Shown: in pieces, positions 33,500 to 43,217 of the stretch
How the letters are laid out: each line of letters starts with the position of its first letter
How positions within the stretch are numbered: the first letter of the stretch is position 1
From: Eurosta solidaginis
Taxonomy: Eukaryota > Arthropoda > Insecta > Diptera > Tephritidae
Length of the DNA stretch: 64,000 nucleotides
Assembly: GCF_040869045.1 (NCBI RefSeq)
Contig: NC_090322.1
Span: 77,895,675-77,959,674, forward strand
Direction: 5' to 3'
Notes under the pieces: model-generated
The model's input: only the letters and a program-made list of their open reading frames with translations
What the model was told of the DNA's origin: nothing
The model's database searches: none
Program-made: the position numbers and the translations under genes

Positions 33500-34574
33500 T
33501 CTTACCACATGTCCAGCAAAATTCTCTTCTTACGCCTCGGCACCCTTATGAAAAGTGACCGCCTCTTCCGCATCGTCTGCAGGCCGTTCTTGTATCTACA
33601 TACTCTTGTTGTGGCTCTGACCTCTGCTTTTGTTGGACTTCTACTCGCTCCTCCTGTCTTTGTTCTGCCTGGAGACACTGGTACTGACCTTCTTGACGCC
33701 GTGGTATGAATGGCCTTGTGGTTGGTCGCATTGGTTCCCTGTCAGGAGTAATATTTTCATAGTATTGAGCTAAACTTATCAGCTCCTCAAGATTGCTGAC
33801 CTCGCTTCGCTTTATATATAGTTGGTACTCTCTGCGCGAGTTTCTGTAGATGCGGGTTAGTTTCTGCTCCTCGGTGTAGCCCGCGTGACGCATGAGTCCT
33901 TGTAATACTAAGACATAATCTTTAAATAGCTCACCTTGTCGTTGTACGCGCATTCGAATTTCATCTTCCAATTGCTCTAAGTATCGGGAGCTTAGAAAGA
34001 ACTTCAGGAAGTCCTTCTTGAAGGAGTCCCACTCCTGCCAATGCCGGTTGTTATTCCTGTACCATACCAACGCTTTGTCCTTCAACAACTCTGGCAGCGC
34101 TTTCGGAATTATGTTGCGGTTGATTTCATACCCATCTGCTAGCTCCTCCACTCGTTCGATGAATCTTAGGGGATCTTTGCCTCCGTCGTACTTTAATCCC
34201 CACTTCCTTACTCTGTCCATGGTCGTTGCATATGTGCCATGCTGTTGAATATAATTTGTCGTTCTGCTGAATAAAATGTACCGGTGGTTGTCCGACCTCC
34301 AATTGATTGGGTGCACCATTTGCCTGCCTATCATTTCTTGGTGAATTTAGTTCGCTGCTTGTCTTTGATGCTTGTGGATTTGTTAACCGCGCATGCCGAA
34401 TCGCCAACTCTGTGAATCGATCCCGTAAGTTCTCATTATCCTTCTCCTCTTGGATGAATGTCGCCAATCGTTTTCTAGTTCGTCAACCGTTCCGCCATCC
34501 TCTAGCCCAAATTCCGTGCTGTAGGCTACCAGATCCTCTCTAGTGAGATAGTATATCCACGTCACCTTTACCAC
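33500..34574 (-). pseudogene. Gag of Gypsy family 3
   Basis: The probable start is the Met at 34574: after it comes a REDLVAYSTEFGLEDGGTVD stretch that looks like a SAP-type helix-turn-helix. A frameshift near 34480 leads to FIQEEKDNENLRDRFTELAI, and another near 34200 to the capsid region, GGKDPLRFIERVEELADGY, WQEWDSFKKDFLKFFLSSRY and QGELFKDYVLVLQGLMRHAG. The C-terminus is Gln/Arg-rich, ending with the zinc knuckle start CRRCGRGGHFS; a second CXXC continues in another frame (WTCGKIG). Capsid pattern is clear. Confidence 0.85.
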
Positions 34575-34669
34575 TGTTATGCTTTATATCCCCAGAAGTG
34601 GGTGAATCTTGTTTCCTCTTCGTTTCTGTTGCTCTGAAAGTATATCTTAAATTTTGATTTGTTTAACCT

Positions 34670-34684
34670 GCTCGGGCGCCAAAA
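34670..34684 (-). promoter_or_regulatory. Primer binding site of Gypsy family 3
   Basis: On the minus strand the 5' LTR ends CCGTCACA, then TTT and TGGCGCCCGAGCAGG. The TGGCGCCCG start is the conventional form of many LTR-element primer sites. Position and sequence support it. Confidence 0.8.
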
Positions 34685-35763
34685 TGTGACGGACTTTTCC
34701 TTTGACTTTGCCGGGGTTGGCCTCAGTCCGTCCAGGGTTCCTGAAAGTAGAAATTCCTACCGGTCCTTCTAAAAGAATAACCCTCTTTATTTCGTATAAA
34801 AACGTTATAAAAGTATTTATTTAATAAACATTCTATTTCTACTCCTAGCTGATTCCCTTGCTTTGTAAGAGGTGACTGAGGTAATAAAGCCCTCGGCCAA
34901 CCACTGCAGTCGAATGGAGTAATAAAGCCTCCAGACGAATATACTTTTAGTACAAATGAAGTCAAAAACCTTCAGGTGTACTCTTGGTCGGTAGTCATAA
35001 AACCTACCGACTCATATGCCTGTCTCCTAATCTCTGAATTTTAATGCGAACTCGTCGCCCTTATATACTAATTTTTGCACGCAGGCAAACGGTTATTTTA
35101 TAATAACAACTTCTAACTAATCGTATTAACAATATAAAACAACTGTTATTCCGGTGAATATTTCCTTCCCATGAATTTCCACGCACCATAATGCTCCTTA
35201 TTGAATACAATGCCTTTGTACTTGCTCATACCGCGCTTTCCAGGCTTTGGTTTATATATTGTGTGTTTGTATATTTGTTTGTGGTCGCCTGATTCTAATG
35301 TTGTGTTTTGCTTTGCCAAATGCTTCTGCCTTCTGTTGTATGGCGTGCGTTGGTGTGTTGTATGCTAGTGCGTAAATATGTATAGCGAAATTTCAATTAG
35401 TAGCGGGGCTTATTTTGACGACTTGCTGCTGATCTCCGTTCACTTAAGTTATTATGTATGTTGTATTTGTAGCTGGGTGTATTGGATTTTGAGTGTGCAA
35501 AGGGTTGATTGACCGCTGCATTTTTATGTTTTGTGCGTATCTACCTCCGTTCCAAAGTGCGCAAGTCTAATTTGTCCTTCAATTTAATAATTATCAATTC
35601 AATGTACAACCGAATATATGTATTTGGGGTATAATTCATATAAGTGATAAATTCAAATATTATTATAAATTTCAAGTTATTTCAAAACGTATGTTCTTTA
35701 GAAAAATGTATGGATATGTGTATGTTGTGAGGATACAAAGTCCTCGACTTTGGGGTCCTCACA
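34685..35763 (-). repeat. 5' LTR of Gypsy family 3
   Basis: 1079 bp, TGTGAGGACC...CCGTCACA on the minus strand. Uninterrupted reference copy for the 3' LTR at 24112-29362. A short segment present in the other LTR (around CATGTTAGGGTGATCC) is deleted here near 35557. Confidence 0.92.
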
Positions 35764-35970
35764 AACTATATCATCCATTTCATATGTTCCAACAGGTATC
35801 TCAATAACATTCGATCCAATGTGAAACAAATTGTTTTCTTTGTCCACATTTGGAATTGTATGATATGAGTCAAAACTGATTAACCCACAGACATAAAATT
35901 GTTTGAGTTCTATGAGAGGGTTTTCAACCAGTATAGATGAATTACCACTTATTGTTAATCTAAGCGACAT
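35764..35970 (-). pseudogene. Polinton virion-type protein, N-terminal part
   Basis: Starts MSLRLTISGNSSILVENPLI at 35970 and reads FDSYHTIPNVDKENNLFHI, then NVIEIPVGTYEMDDIV, where the LTR retrotransposon interrupts it. The gene resumes at 24111. It follows the integrase on the same strand. Frame otherwise intact in this part. Confidence 0.65.
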
Positions 35971-36046
35971 GTTGATAGGCTATCATTAAATACTTAACTG
36001 AAGTAATTATTAAAACACTTTTTTATTTATTTGTTTATTTATTTTA

Positions 36047-36972
36047 TTAATTTAAATAATTAACATCCACCCAGGAATTGTGTTTAGAAGAGAATCCTAA
36101 CCATATAACATAAACTCTATTATTTCTACGTTTCAAAACTTTTTCAATTAAATATACATGAGGGAGTTTAGTTTTCAAAAGTTCATATTCGTAAAATCCT
36201 CCCTTAATAGCATTACCTTGATAGTCTTCAAGTATATATGTTGTAGGGTTTGTATTTTTAATTTACTTTATTTTAAAAACTTCTGTTGTCCAATTTGGCG
36301 TATAACCTTTTTCAAATACATGTTTATATTTACTTATTCTAATCTCATCATTAATTTTAAATTTTGGTCTATGAAAAACTTTTAAATTGTTGCATGCAGT
36401 GTCCAATAAATGTTGTTCATTCGAGGAATTTACCTCATTTGGAGTCATTTTGATTGTCCTGTGAATAGTATTATTATAATCATTGACTAAATTTCTATAG
36501 ATATCAACCCATTTATAAGTTCCCCGAAAACTAAATTCTTTCCACATCATTCCTTTTAATGTTCTATTGAATCGCTCTATTATAGATGCTTTTAATGATG
36601 AAAATGTTGAGTAATGATTTATATTTTTTTTTTTTGTAATAATCTCATAAAGTTAGTATTGTAAAATTCCTTTCCATCATCTGTTTGCAGGTTTTTCGGT
36701 ATTCGGTTACTTGAATTTAAAATCTTAGCCATTGCATTTGTGACATTTCCTTTAGTTTTATCTTCAACTGCTTCAGCTCATGATTTTTTGGAAAATGTAT
36801 CGATTACAGTTAAAAGATACTGATAATGATTATTGCTATTTGAATACTGTGTCATTACCACCAAGTCAGCTTGCCATAAATCATCGATTCCTTTAATAAT
36901 AACACGTCTTCGTTTAAAATTTTGTCTAGCTTGTTTATGTATTTCTTCTACAATAGCTCTTTTGATATTCAT
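36047..36972 (-). pseudogene. Polinton integrase (retroviral type) with chromo-like tail
   Basis: The start ATG at 36972 overlaps the stop of the upstream ORF (ATGA arrangement). Catalytic triad visible: DDLWQADLVVMTQYS (Asp), NLQTDDGKEFYNTNF (Asp), SIIERFNRTLKGMM (Glu). The rest of the core gives YNNTIHRTIKMTPNEV, and after a frameshift near 36265 the tail reads LIEKVLKRRNNRVYVIWLGF and HNSWVDV, a chromodomain-like pattern. A stop after FSKKS (36778) and frameshifts near 36640 and 36265 inactivate it. Integrases with this tail are typical of Polintons. Confidence 0.85.
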
Positions 36973-37409
36973 TTTGTTAATGCTTTTATAGTAGGGAGCT
37001 TTATTTTTAGCACTTCAACATATTTTTCCGTAGGATGTTGTTTCAACACAAGGAAACGCATCAAATAATCCTCAATAATAGATAAATAGTTGTTTATATT
37101 ACTTAATTCCTCCCCACATTCACCTTTTATTCGCCGATCTATTAAATCCTCAAGAATCGATACATCATTTTTAATACTATTATTCAGGATTTCATTTATT
37201 TCTCTGATTTGGTATTCTAATTCAGTTTTTATCTTATTTAACTCTTCGAAAAAGAATACTTTCGAAATGGCATCATCGTCTTCTATAGGAGCAGCTAGGT
37301 TAATTATTCTTTTCTTGTTTAAATTAAGGTTTTTATTTCGGTCTAGAATTGTTTTCGTTTTCGATCGACTATTACCAAATGAGGAATGTCCAAATTTATT
37401 TATACTCAT
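36969..37409 (-). CDS. Unknown Polinton protein upstream of the integrase
   Basis: Open frame starting MSINKFGHSSFGNSRSKTKT at 37409; an upstream in-frame Met at 37487 would overlap the previous gene. About 146 residues with a basic N-terminus (LDRNKNLNLNKKRI) and a C-terminal half rich in Glu/Ile/Asn that looks helical or coiled-coil (LEYQIREINEILNNSIKN). The stop overlaps the start of the integrase. No function recognised; gene position fits small conserved ORFs of insect Polintons. Confidence 0.6.
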   Translation of the reverse strand: MSINKFGHSSFGNSRSKTKTILDRNKNLNLNKKRIINLAAPIEDDDAISKVFFFEELNKIKTELEYQIREINEILNNSIKNDVSILEDLIDRRIKGECGEELSNINNYLSIIEDYLMRFLVLKQHPTEKYVEVLKIKLPTIKALTK

Positions 37410-37410
37410 A

Positions 37411-37706
37411 TTACTTAATAATCTTTGCTTCTCGCAACTCTTCAATAATTGATATAATCTCGTTTTGATGGTTGTTATGAACAGCACTTGTTGAAGATAT
37501 AAGCAACCTCAATCTATCCACCAACTCATTAGGATTATCCCAATATTGATAAATATTTTCACGGCAATCGATTGATTTCAATAAACCTCTACCCCTTATG
37601 AACGAGTGTGGATCATAATTGAATAATTTCCTGATAATATGATATTTATATTTTGTTCCCTTAATTTAGTAAGATTTGCTAATACAGTCATATGATTATT
37701 TGACAT
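37411..37706 (-). pseudogene. Small Polinton protein, frameshifted
   Basis: Starts MSNNHMTVLANLTKLREQNI and shifts frame near 37635, then reads FNYDPHSFIRGRGLLKSIDC, YWDNPNELVDRLRLLIS and NEIISIIEELREAKI. It ends 2 bp before the start codon of the next ORF, so the two are arranged as a compact transcription unit. A DNPNELVDRLRLL-type ending is common in proteins of insect Polinton-like elements; function unknown to me. Confidence 0.6.
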
Positions 37707-37866
37707 TTTTTAATGAGCGAACGAAAAAAATCTGTTGCCTATCAGCTGTGTATCTGATAAGAATCTGATAAATATGTTACCTATCAGCTGTGTATCTGAT
37801 AAGAATCTGGTGTGGTATATGTCTTTTATAGATGTTTTATAGTTGTATAAAATTATCGAATCCCTT

Positions 37867-38518
37867 TCAATATCGACCTTTATTTATAGGATCATCTTTA
37901 CTTATAAGAACAAAACCGTATTTATTTCTCCAAGACCCTATACATATTTTTAAAAATGTTTTATATGTCATATCTCCAATAACATGATCATTATAGATAT
38001 GCTTAAGATTCATTTCATCTTGCTTGAACACAATAATCATGTTTGCATTATCACGAATTGTCTAGGCATTTTTGTATAACTTTGACATAAACAGAAACAA
38101 TCAATGTTCTTATGACGACCTATACAAAAATAATCTCGTATTGTACTTTGTTTTCCAAATATTACATCATCGAATGTAAAAATTTAGTCCGGTTTAGCTT
38201 CAGCGGGTTTGATGACATCAACATTTTCACTAAATGTATAAAGATTTATTCCTTTTATCGGGTCAATAAGCCTTTTTAGATAGATATATTTTGGTTGATA
38301 TAATGATTTTGAATAAATGTATATATTTCGGAAATTAGGGTCGTTTGGGTTTTCAATTAAACTGAGCACAACGTTAGTTTTTCCACAATTTGACAGCCCA
38401 CAATCACCGCTTGTATGGAATTTGGTAAAAGGGGACTATGTCTAGTAACATTTTTAACATTTATACAATTGTCGGTATTATTAACCTTAAGTTGGAGACG
38501 TTGTTTAACAACTTTCAT
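37867..38518 (-). pseudogene. Polinton packaging ATPase (FtsK/HerA-like)
   Basis: Starts MKVVKQRLQLKVNNTDN. After a frameshift the Walker A motif reads GLSNCGKTNVV, followed by ENPNDPNFRNIYIYSKSLYQ. The Walker B position is IFTFDDVI, and LCQSYTKMPRQF holds the downstream glutamine. After a further frameshift the C-terminus reads NANMIIVFKQDEMNLKHIYN to a stop at 37867. An in-frame stop lies just before Walker B (38184). About 217 codons, normal for these A32-type ATPases, which drive genome packaging. Confidence 0.82.
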
Positions 38519-38643
38519 TTTGTTTACTACATTATAGCAATATAAACCATCGCTCTTATAATAAATTCACCATTTAATTATATCTCACCCACACTCACTC
38601 TCATTATTATTATTAAGAAGACAAACAAAAAAAAAAACACCTA

Positions 38644-39428
38644 ATGAGACGAATACGTAAAAAGGTTGGACAGGGTTTTGTAAATAGTTTGATTAATTCT
38701 TTACCTATTGAGCTTCATTTACCTGGATATCAATTTTGGGTCCTGGAACGAAACTCCGTCAACGGTTAGAAAGAGGAAATAAGGGTATAAATCCTTCAGG
38801 TGCAGCCTGTAGAGAACATGATATTGCATATTCCCAATCAAAAGATATCAATAACAGACACCAAGCTGATAAAGTTTTATCTGAGAAAGCCTGGCAACGT
38901 GTAACATCTAAGGACAGTGATTTCAAAGAACGATCAAACGCTTGGTTCGTTACAAATGCAATGAAAGCAAAACTCAAATTGGGAATGGGTTTAAAAAATA
39001 AGAAAAGAAATGCATCTAAAGTGTCATCTAATAAAAAATTTTTGATGGCAGTTAAAAAAGGTATCAACATACTTAACAAAAAGAAGCCGCAGTCATTTAA
39101 CGAGGCCTGTAACATTTCTAAGAATGCTATAGAGTCTAGCTTTAAAAATAAAGAAATTAATATACCGAGAATAATTCCAGTCCCAAAAATTGGTGGAATT
39201 TTACCACTTCTTCCAATTGTAACAGCGTTAGGTGCACTTGGTGGTATAGCATCTGGTGGATCAGCTATAGCAAAAGTTTTTAATGATATCAGGAATGGAA
39301 AGGAGCAATTGGCTGAGGCTAGTCGTCATAACAGATATATGGAATCAATCGCTATGGGGAAGGGGCTATTCCTCAAACCGTATAGTAGGGGATATGGTTT
39401 ATTTTTACGACCCTATCCAAAAAACTAA
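38644..39428 (+). pseudogene. Polinton PLA2-domain / pVI-like minor capsid protein, one frameshift
   Basis: A start at 38644 (MRRIRKKVGQGFVNSLINSL) reads to LPGYQF, where a frameshift near 38735 leads to the long frame GPGTKLRQRLERGNKGIN, AACREHDIAYSQSKD. GPG plus the HD pair is the phospholipase A2-like signature found in parvovirus VP1 and related virion proteins. A lysine-rich middle, then a Gly/Ala hydrophobic stretch (LPIVTALGALGGIASGGSAI), and a repeated basic C-terminus (KGLFLKPYSRGYGLFLRPYP) follow, as in adenovirus pVI/pX-like proteins. A role in membrane penetration or capsid assembly is family-based inference. Confidence 0.78.
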
Positions 39429-39479
39429 TAAAAACCCTACCCAAAAGACCGTTAACACACGTAGATTTAATAAAATATT

Positions 39480-39785
39480 GCAAACATCTTAAACATTTCA
39501 GAGGAATTTTTAAGCGAAATTCCCTACCAAATAAACCGAAATCTCAAGAATGTGGAACTCTAAATTTAGACGATGCTGACTCTAAGTTTAGACGATGCTG
39601 ATGGTCCCGGCACTCATTGGGTAGCATACTATAAAAACAAAAATTATAAGGAATAATTTGATAGTTTTGGAAATTTACAGCCCCCGATTGAACTGGTTAA
39701 TTATCTAAAGCCACCAATACATTACAATTATGAGCAGAAACAAAAATACAACATGTGGGCAATTATGTTTAAAATTTTTATTTAA
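39480..39785 (+). pseudogene. Adenovirus-type maturation protease remnant
   Basis: Several frames give ILNISEEFLSEIPY, then DGPGTHWVAYYKNKNYKE and FDSFGNLQPPIELVNYL. The GTHWVAYY block with its His, the DSFG, and the following PPIELV pattern are characteristic of adenain-like cysteine proteases of Polintons and adintoviruses. The C-terminal section expected to hold the catalytic Cys reads YNMWAIMF, with no Cys at that place. Stops interrupt the frame. It follows the pVI-like gene on the same strand, as usual. Confidence 0.65.
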
Positions 39786-39939
39786 TAAAAACAAAAATTA
39801 TAAGGAATAATTTGATAGTTTTGGAAATTTACAGCCCCCGATTGAACTGGTTAATTATCTAAAGCCACCAATACATTACAATTATGAGCAGAAACAAAAA
39901 TACAACATGTGGGCAATTATGTTTAAAATTTTTATTTAA
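39632..39939. repeat. Perfect or near-perfect tandem duplication, period 154 bp
   Basis: TAAAAACAAAAATTATAAGG through TTAAAATTTTTATTTAA occurs at 39632-39785 and again at 39786-39939. It duplicates the C-terminal half of the protease remnant. The lack of visible differences points to a recent event. Confidence 0.92.
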
Positions 39940-39988
39940 TAAAAATAAATTGTTTTTTTCTTCTTAAATGTATTACTGTAAAGTACTA

Positions 39989-40593
39989 CTATAAGGTTCC
40001 GAAATGACCATAAGCATAAGTATCAACATGATTTTCTCGTATAATTCGCTTATCATCCATATTGCTTAGAGCTACTTTATAAATATTTTGTGTATAAACC
40101 ATATGTAATTTAGATCTAAATGTATACATTGATGCATTATACAATTTATTTTCCAACAGGCATTTTCTAAAATCCCTTAAACTCAATGTAGAAGTTACAG
40201 ACTTTTTTATTCCCTTAATTTTTTTTTAGTTTCATTTATATCGTTATCAATTCTAAATGAATACATTTTCGCTCTTAAACCTATACATTCTTTTATTAAC
40301 TTCCCATTACATTCATCCTTCATCATACCTAGAACCTTCTTATTCAACTGAGGAAAATTAAAAATATTTTCTATTGGATATGAGGAAGTATCAAAAAATT
40401 TTGAAATATCATCACGAATATCATTATAGAAGTCATAAGTTTGAATATCATATATGAATGAATCAGTATCCATATAATTCAAAGCAATATTATTTTTATA
40501 TTTCTCTTTGATATAATCATAATGGAAAATATACATTTTAAATTTAGAAAGTTCTAAAATTAAAAAAAGAGTGGTAATTTTCTGAAACAACAC
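39989..40593 (-). pseudogene. Protein-primed DNA polymerase B, C-terminal fragment
   Basis: The frame 40593-40207 contains IFHYDYIKEKYKNNIALNYM with the motif C box YMDTDSF and, further on, ECIGLRAKMYSFRI (the lysine-containing motif after the palm). A frameshift near 40203 leads to SLRDFRKCLLENKLYNASMY and a stop at 39989. Only about 200 of the roughly 1000 residues remain; exonuclease, TPR1/2 and motifs A and B are missing. The truncation point coincides with the start of the terminal repeat modules at about 40565. Confidence 0.85.
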
Positions 40594-40880
40594 ACAAGAT
40601 TACGCATTGCTGCCTATAATAATATAACATGTTACAAGTAGATTGCTACTCACAATTTTTCTTATCACAACCAAAAAAAAAATTTTCTCACAAGGCTGTC
40701 TCTGCTAACACCACTGCTTATTGTATATGCTAAAATGTATGAATATATAACATTTACAAATGTTATTACAAAGATTATTTAAAAAAAAGAGTGGTCATTT
40801 TATAAAACCGCACAACTATATTACGCCTTGCTGCCTATAATAATAAAACATGTTGCAAGTAGATTGCTACCCACAATTTT
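40560..40880 (+). repeat. Terminal-arm module with capsid 3' end copies (right arm)
   Basis: Inverted relative to 21767-22330: GATTACGCATTGCTGCCTAT, CTTATCACAACC, then AAGGCTGTCTCTGCTAACAC. One module plus a partial second. Coding sense of the capsid C-terminus is on the + strand here. Confidence 0.75.
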
Positions 40881-40967
40881 TCTTATCACAAACAAAAAGT
40901 ACTTTGTTGTTCTTCTACTATAAAAGTCAAGCTCAGATCTACTTTTAAAATTCTAGTAGGACTCAAT

Positions 40968-41210
40968 ATGATTAATATTCTTAACTTGAAACTAGTAATT
41001 GTTAGTGCACACATTATTAGGGATAATCTCCCTCGTAATGATTTCTTGCGATGGCGCCTAATTTTACAGAATCCACAGCAGCGTCAAGAGCTGCTTGACG
41101 AAATTACCGAAGGCATGGTGCATTACCTGCGCCTGCAGCCGGATTTTTTTAATTGCTACGACCTAACAATGGTTGTTAGCAATATAGATGTATCAGATAC
41201 TGAGGCAGGA
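40968..41210 (+). CDS. Unknown conserved ORF of the Polinton terminal region, right-end copy
   Basis: Starts MINILNLKLVIVSAHIIRDN; the same frame as the left copies but with Cys instead of a stop after DFFN, so it reads on through YDLTMVVSNIDVSDTEAG. At about 41209 the sequence switches to the terminal repeat and the frame runs to 41411 through low-complexity His/Thr codons. The longer C-terminus of the left copies is missing. Copies at both ends support the view that it belongs to the Polinton terminal inverted region. Family not recognised. Confidence 0.55.
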
Positions 41211-41436
41211 GTAGTCGCTCGATTTCTAGCACACACACACATACACACACAAACATTTGCGGTTTCAAAAAATTCTCACGCACGCACACATTTGCGGTTT
41301 CCAAAAATTCTCACGCACGCACACACACACACATTTGCGGTTTTGCGGTTACATATATGTATGTCAGTGTGTATATACTTTTCCTTTCTCATTTTTCCTT
41401 TCTCCATTTGAGTTAGAACCGGCATTTCCATTTACT
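41209..41436 (-). repeat. Right terminal inverted repeat of the Polinton (outer part)
   Basis: Inverted counterpart of 3428-3623. Contains two AAATTCTCACGCACGCACAC units and CA-rich simple sequence, then ACATATATGTATGTCAGTGT and the pyrimidine-rich TTTCTCATTTTTCCTTTCTC block. Ends TTTACT before the AAAGTA duplication. Confidence 0.9.
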
Positions 41437-42794
41437 AAAGTACTAAAAGTTACAAGATCTGAAACTAGAAAAACAACCAGTAATAATAATAGAAATGAAG
41501 AAAATAAAAGTCAGAATGAGAACCCTATAATATCTGAAGCGCTTAATAAATTTGAAGTTAGGAGATATGTCGAGCTCCTCAAAATTACATTTCAAAAAAG
41601 GAAAGAAATTGTTTAAAAATAATTATACTCGAGTAGACAAATTTAAGGAAATAGGTACCAAAGTTCTCAAAAATTTAACAATTGCACTAACTCCAGAGGT
41701 TATGAAGGTGACAAATGTAAAAAAAATTAAAGAAATTCTTCATTAATATCATTGCGATCCTGGTTTTGGCCACTTAGGAATAAATCGCATGACAAACAAA
41801 ATAAAACAAAAATATTACTAAAAAAATATAAAAAATTATATAAGAAAGTATATAAAAAATTGCATCGCAAACACGTAAAAGAACCAATGACCATAACGGA
41901 AACACCTCCGAAGGCATTTGGCATAGTACAAATCGATACAATCGGACCATTACCGAAATCGATACACGGAAATGAATATGCTGTTACTATTATATGTGAT
42001 CTAACTAAATACTTAGTTGCAGTGCCAGTTTAGAGCAATCATGCTGTAGAAGTTGCTAAGACTGTATTTGAGCATTTCATTCTGATTTTTGGTTGTATGA
42101 AAACAATCATAACGGATATGGGAACCGAATACAAGAATAGTTTATTTGAGGAATTGTGCAAACTTCTCAAAATTGAGCATAAAACCTCAACACCTTACCA
42201 TCATCAAACTTTAGGCACTGTTGAACGCAGTCATAGAACAGTTAATGAATATGTGCGTTCTTACATATCTAGTGACAAAGACGATTGGGATGAGTATCTC
42301 AAGTATTTTTCGTATTGTTACAATACAATACCATGGACAGTTCATGCCTGCCCTTTTGAACTCGTCTTCGGGAAAAACCCCCTGACTTACGAATTTTTAG
42401 AAGAAAATATAATCAGCCAAATATATAATCATGAGGCTTATGATAAGGAAATTAAATACAGGTTACAAATAGCACAACAAGAGCTAAGAAATAAGTACAA
42501 GATCCGAGGGGAAAAATTAATTACGATAGAAATAGTCACAGTAAGGAAATAAATATAGGAAATTTAGTATTAGTTAAAGATGACACCGGTTATAAGTTAG
42601 ATAATAGATATAAAGGGCCCTATAGAGTAAAAAATATTGACCGGAAAAACATGTTTACATTAATTCCATATAGAGTAGAAAATATCGATAAGAAAAATAA
42701 TTTTAATTTAATTCCCCATAGAATAGAAAATTGCGATAGCACAAACAAGAATAAGAAAATAGTAATTCATGAAAATAGGCTTAAATTACTATAA
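41437..42794 (+). pseudogene. Integrase region of the outer Gypsy element (3' half of pol)
   Basis: Resumes the pol frame at the Polinton boundary: SETRKTTSNNNRNEEN, LNKFEVRRYVELLKITFQKR. The HHCC region is degenerate (GFGHLGINRMTNKIKQKYY). The catalytic core is readable: IVQIDTIGPLPKSIHG (Asp), TIITDMGTEYKNSLF (Asp), TLGTVERSHRTVNEYV (Glu), with a stop after LVAVPV. A frameshift near 42550 leads to GNLVLVKDDTGYKL and YKGPYRVKNI, the GPY/F domain, ending at 42794. Within that tail a 45-60-bp segment (ATTCCATATAGAGTAGAAAA) is repeated twice. Confidence 0.88.
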
Positions 42795-43217
42795 ATCTAA
42801 AATATTGATAAACAAAATAGTCGTATTCTAATTAATAAGAAAATCATAGTACAAAAGCATAAGCTTAAATAAATAAAAGCATTCCAGTTTACTCATAATT
42901 TTATAACAAGTACTCGTAACAAAACATATACACATGTAAAAACCAAACGTAAGCAAAGCAAAAATATAAAAAACGACATAAACGAATAAATGAATTTCTT
43001 TCTGGAATCAACTTACAATTATGTCATAAATTATTGCCGCACAACAATTGAATGTGAATGAACCATAGAAATTTTGAAAGCATAAGCAAATTTAAAATTC
43101 AAGTAGGCTATAAAGTAAAAGAACACAAAACTAAACACACTCAAAATTCAATTATGTCATTAAATAAATAGCCATACATAATTAGCAAAATATGGCCATT
43201 CTTTCAAACGGGGATGG
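42795..43217 (+). other. 3' untranslated region and polypurine tract of the outer Gypsy element
   Basis: AT-rich DNA without a recognisable env. It ends in AAACGGGGATGG directly before the LTR TGTAGTATG, a plausible polypurine tract. Confidence 0.6.

Larger units (their letters stand above)
24112..35763 (-). mobile_element. LTR retrotransposon (Gypsy family 3) inserted into a Polinton gene
   Basis: The element begins TGTGACGG and ends CCTCACA on the + strand; flanks are AACT at 24108-24111 and 35764-35767, an exact 4-bp duplication. The 5' LTR is 34685-35763 (minus orientation), the 3' LTR 24112-29362. Gag, protease, RT, RNase H and integrase are all present in order, with frameshifts. The 3' LTR is enlarged by a piggyBac and a LINE; without these it matches the 5' LTR closely, which indicates a fairly recent insertion. 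Confidence 0.93.
3428..41436. mobile_element. Polinton/Maverick-type element with nested insertions
   Basis: The termini are inverted copies: AGTAGTATGGAAATGCC at the left and the complement of AGTAAATGGAAATGCC at the right. Both are flanked by AAAGTA (3422-3427 and 41437-41442), an exact 6-bp target duplication as is standard for Polintons. The interrupted Gypsy pol frame is continuous across the two flanks. Inside are protein-primed DNA polymerase B, integrase, packaging ATPase, adenovirus-type protease, major capsid and PLA2/pVI-like remnants. The total of 38,009 bp is inflated by a hAT element, at least three LTR element insertions or duplications, LINEs and a piggyBac. All large genes are broken, so it is dead, although its insertion boundaries are perfectly preserved. 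Confidence 0.92.
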
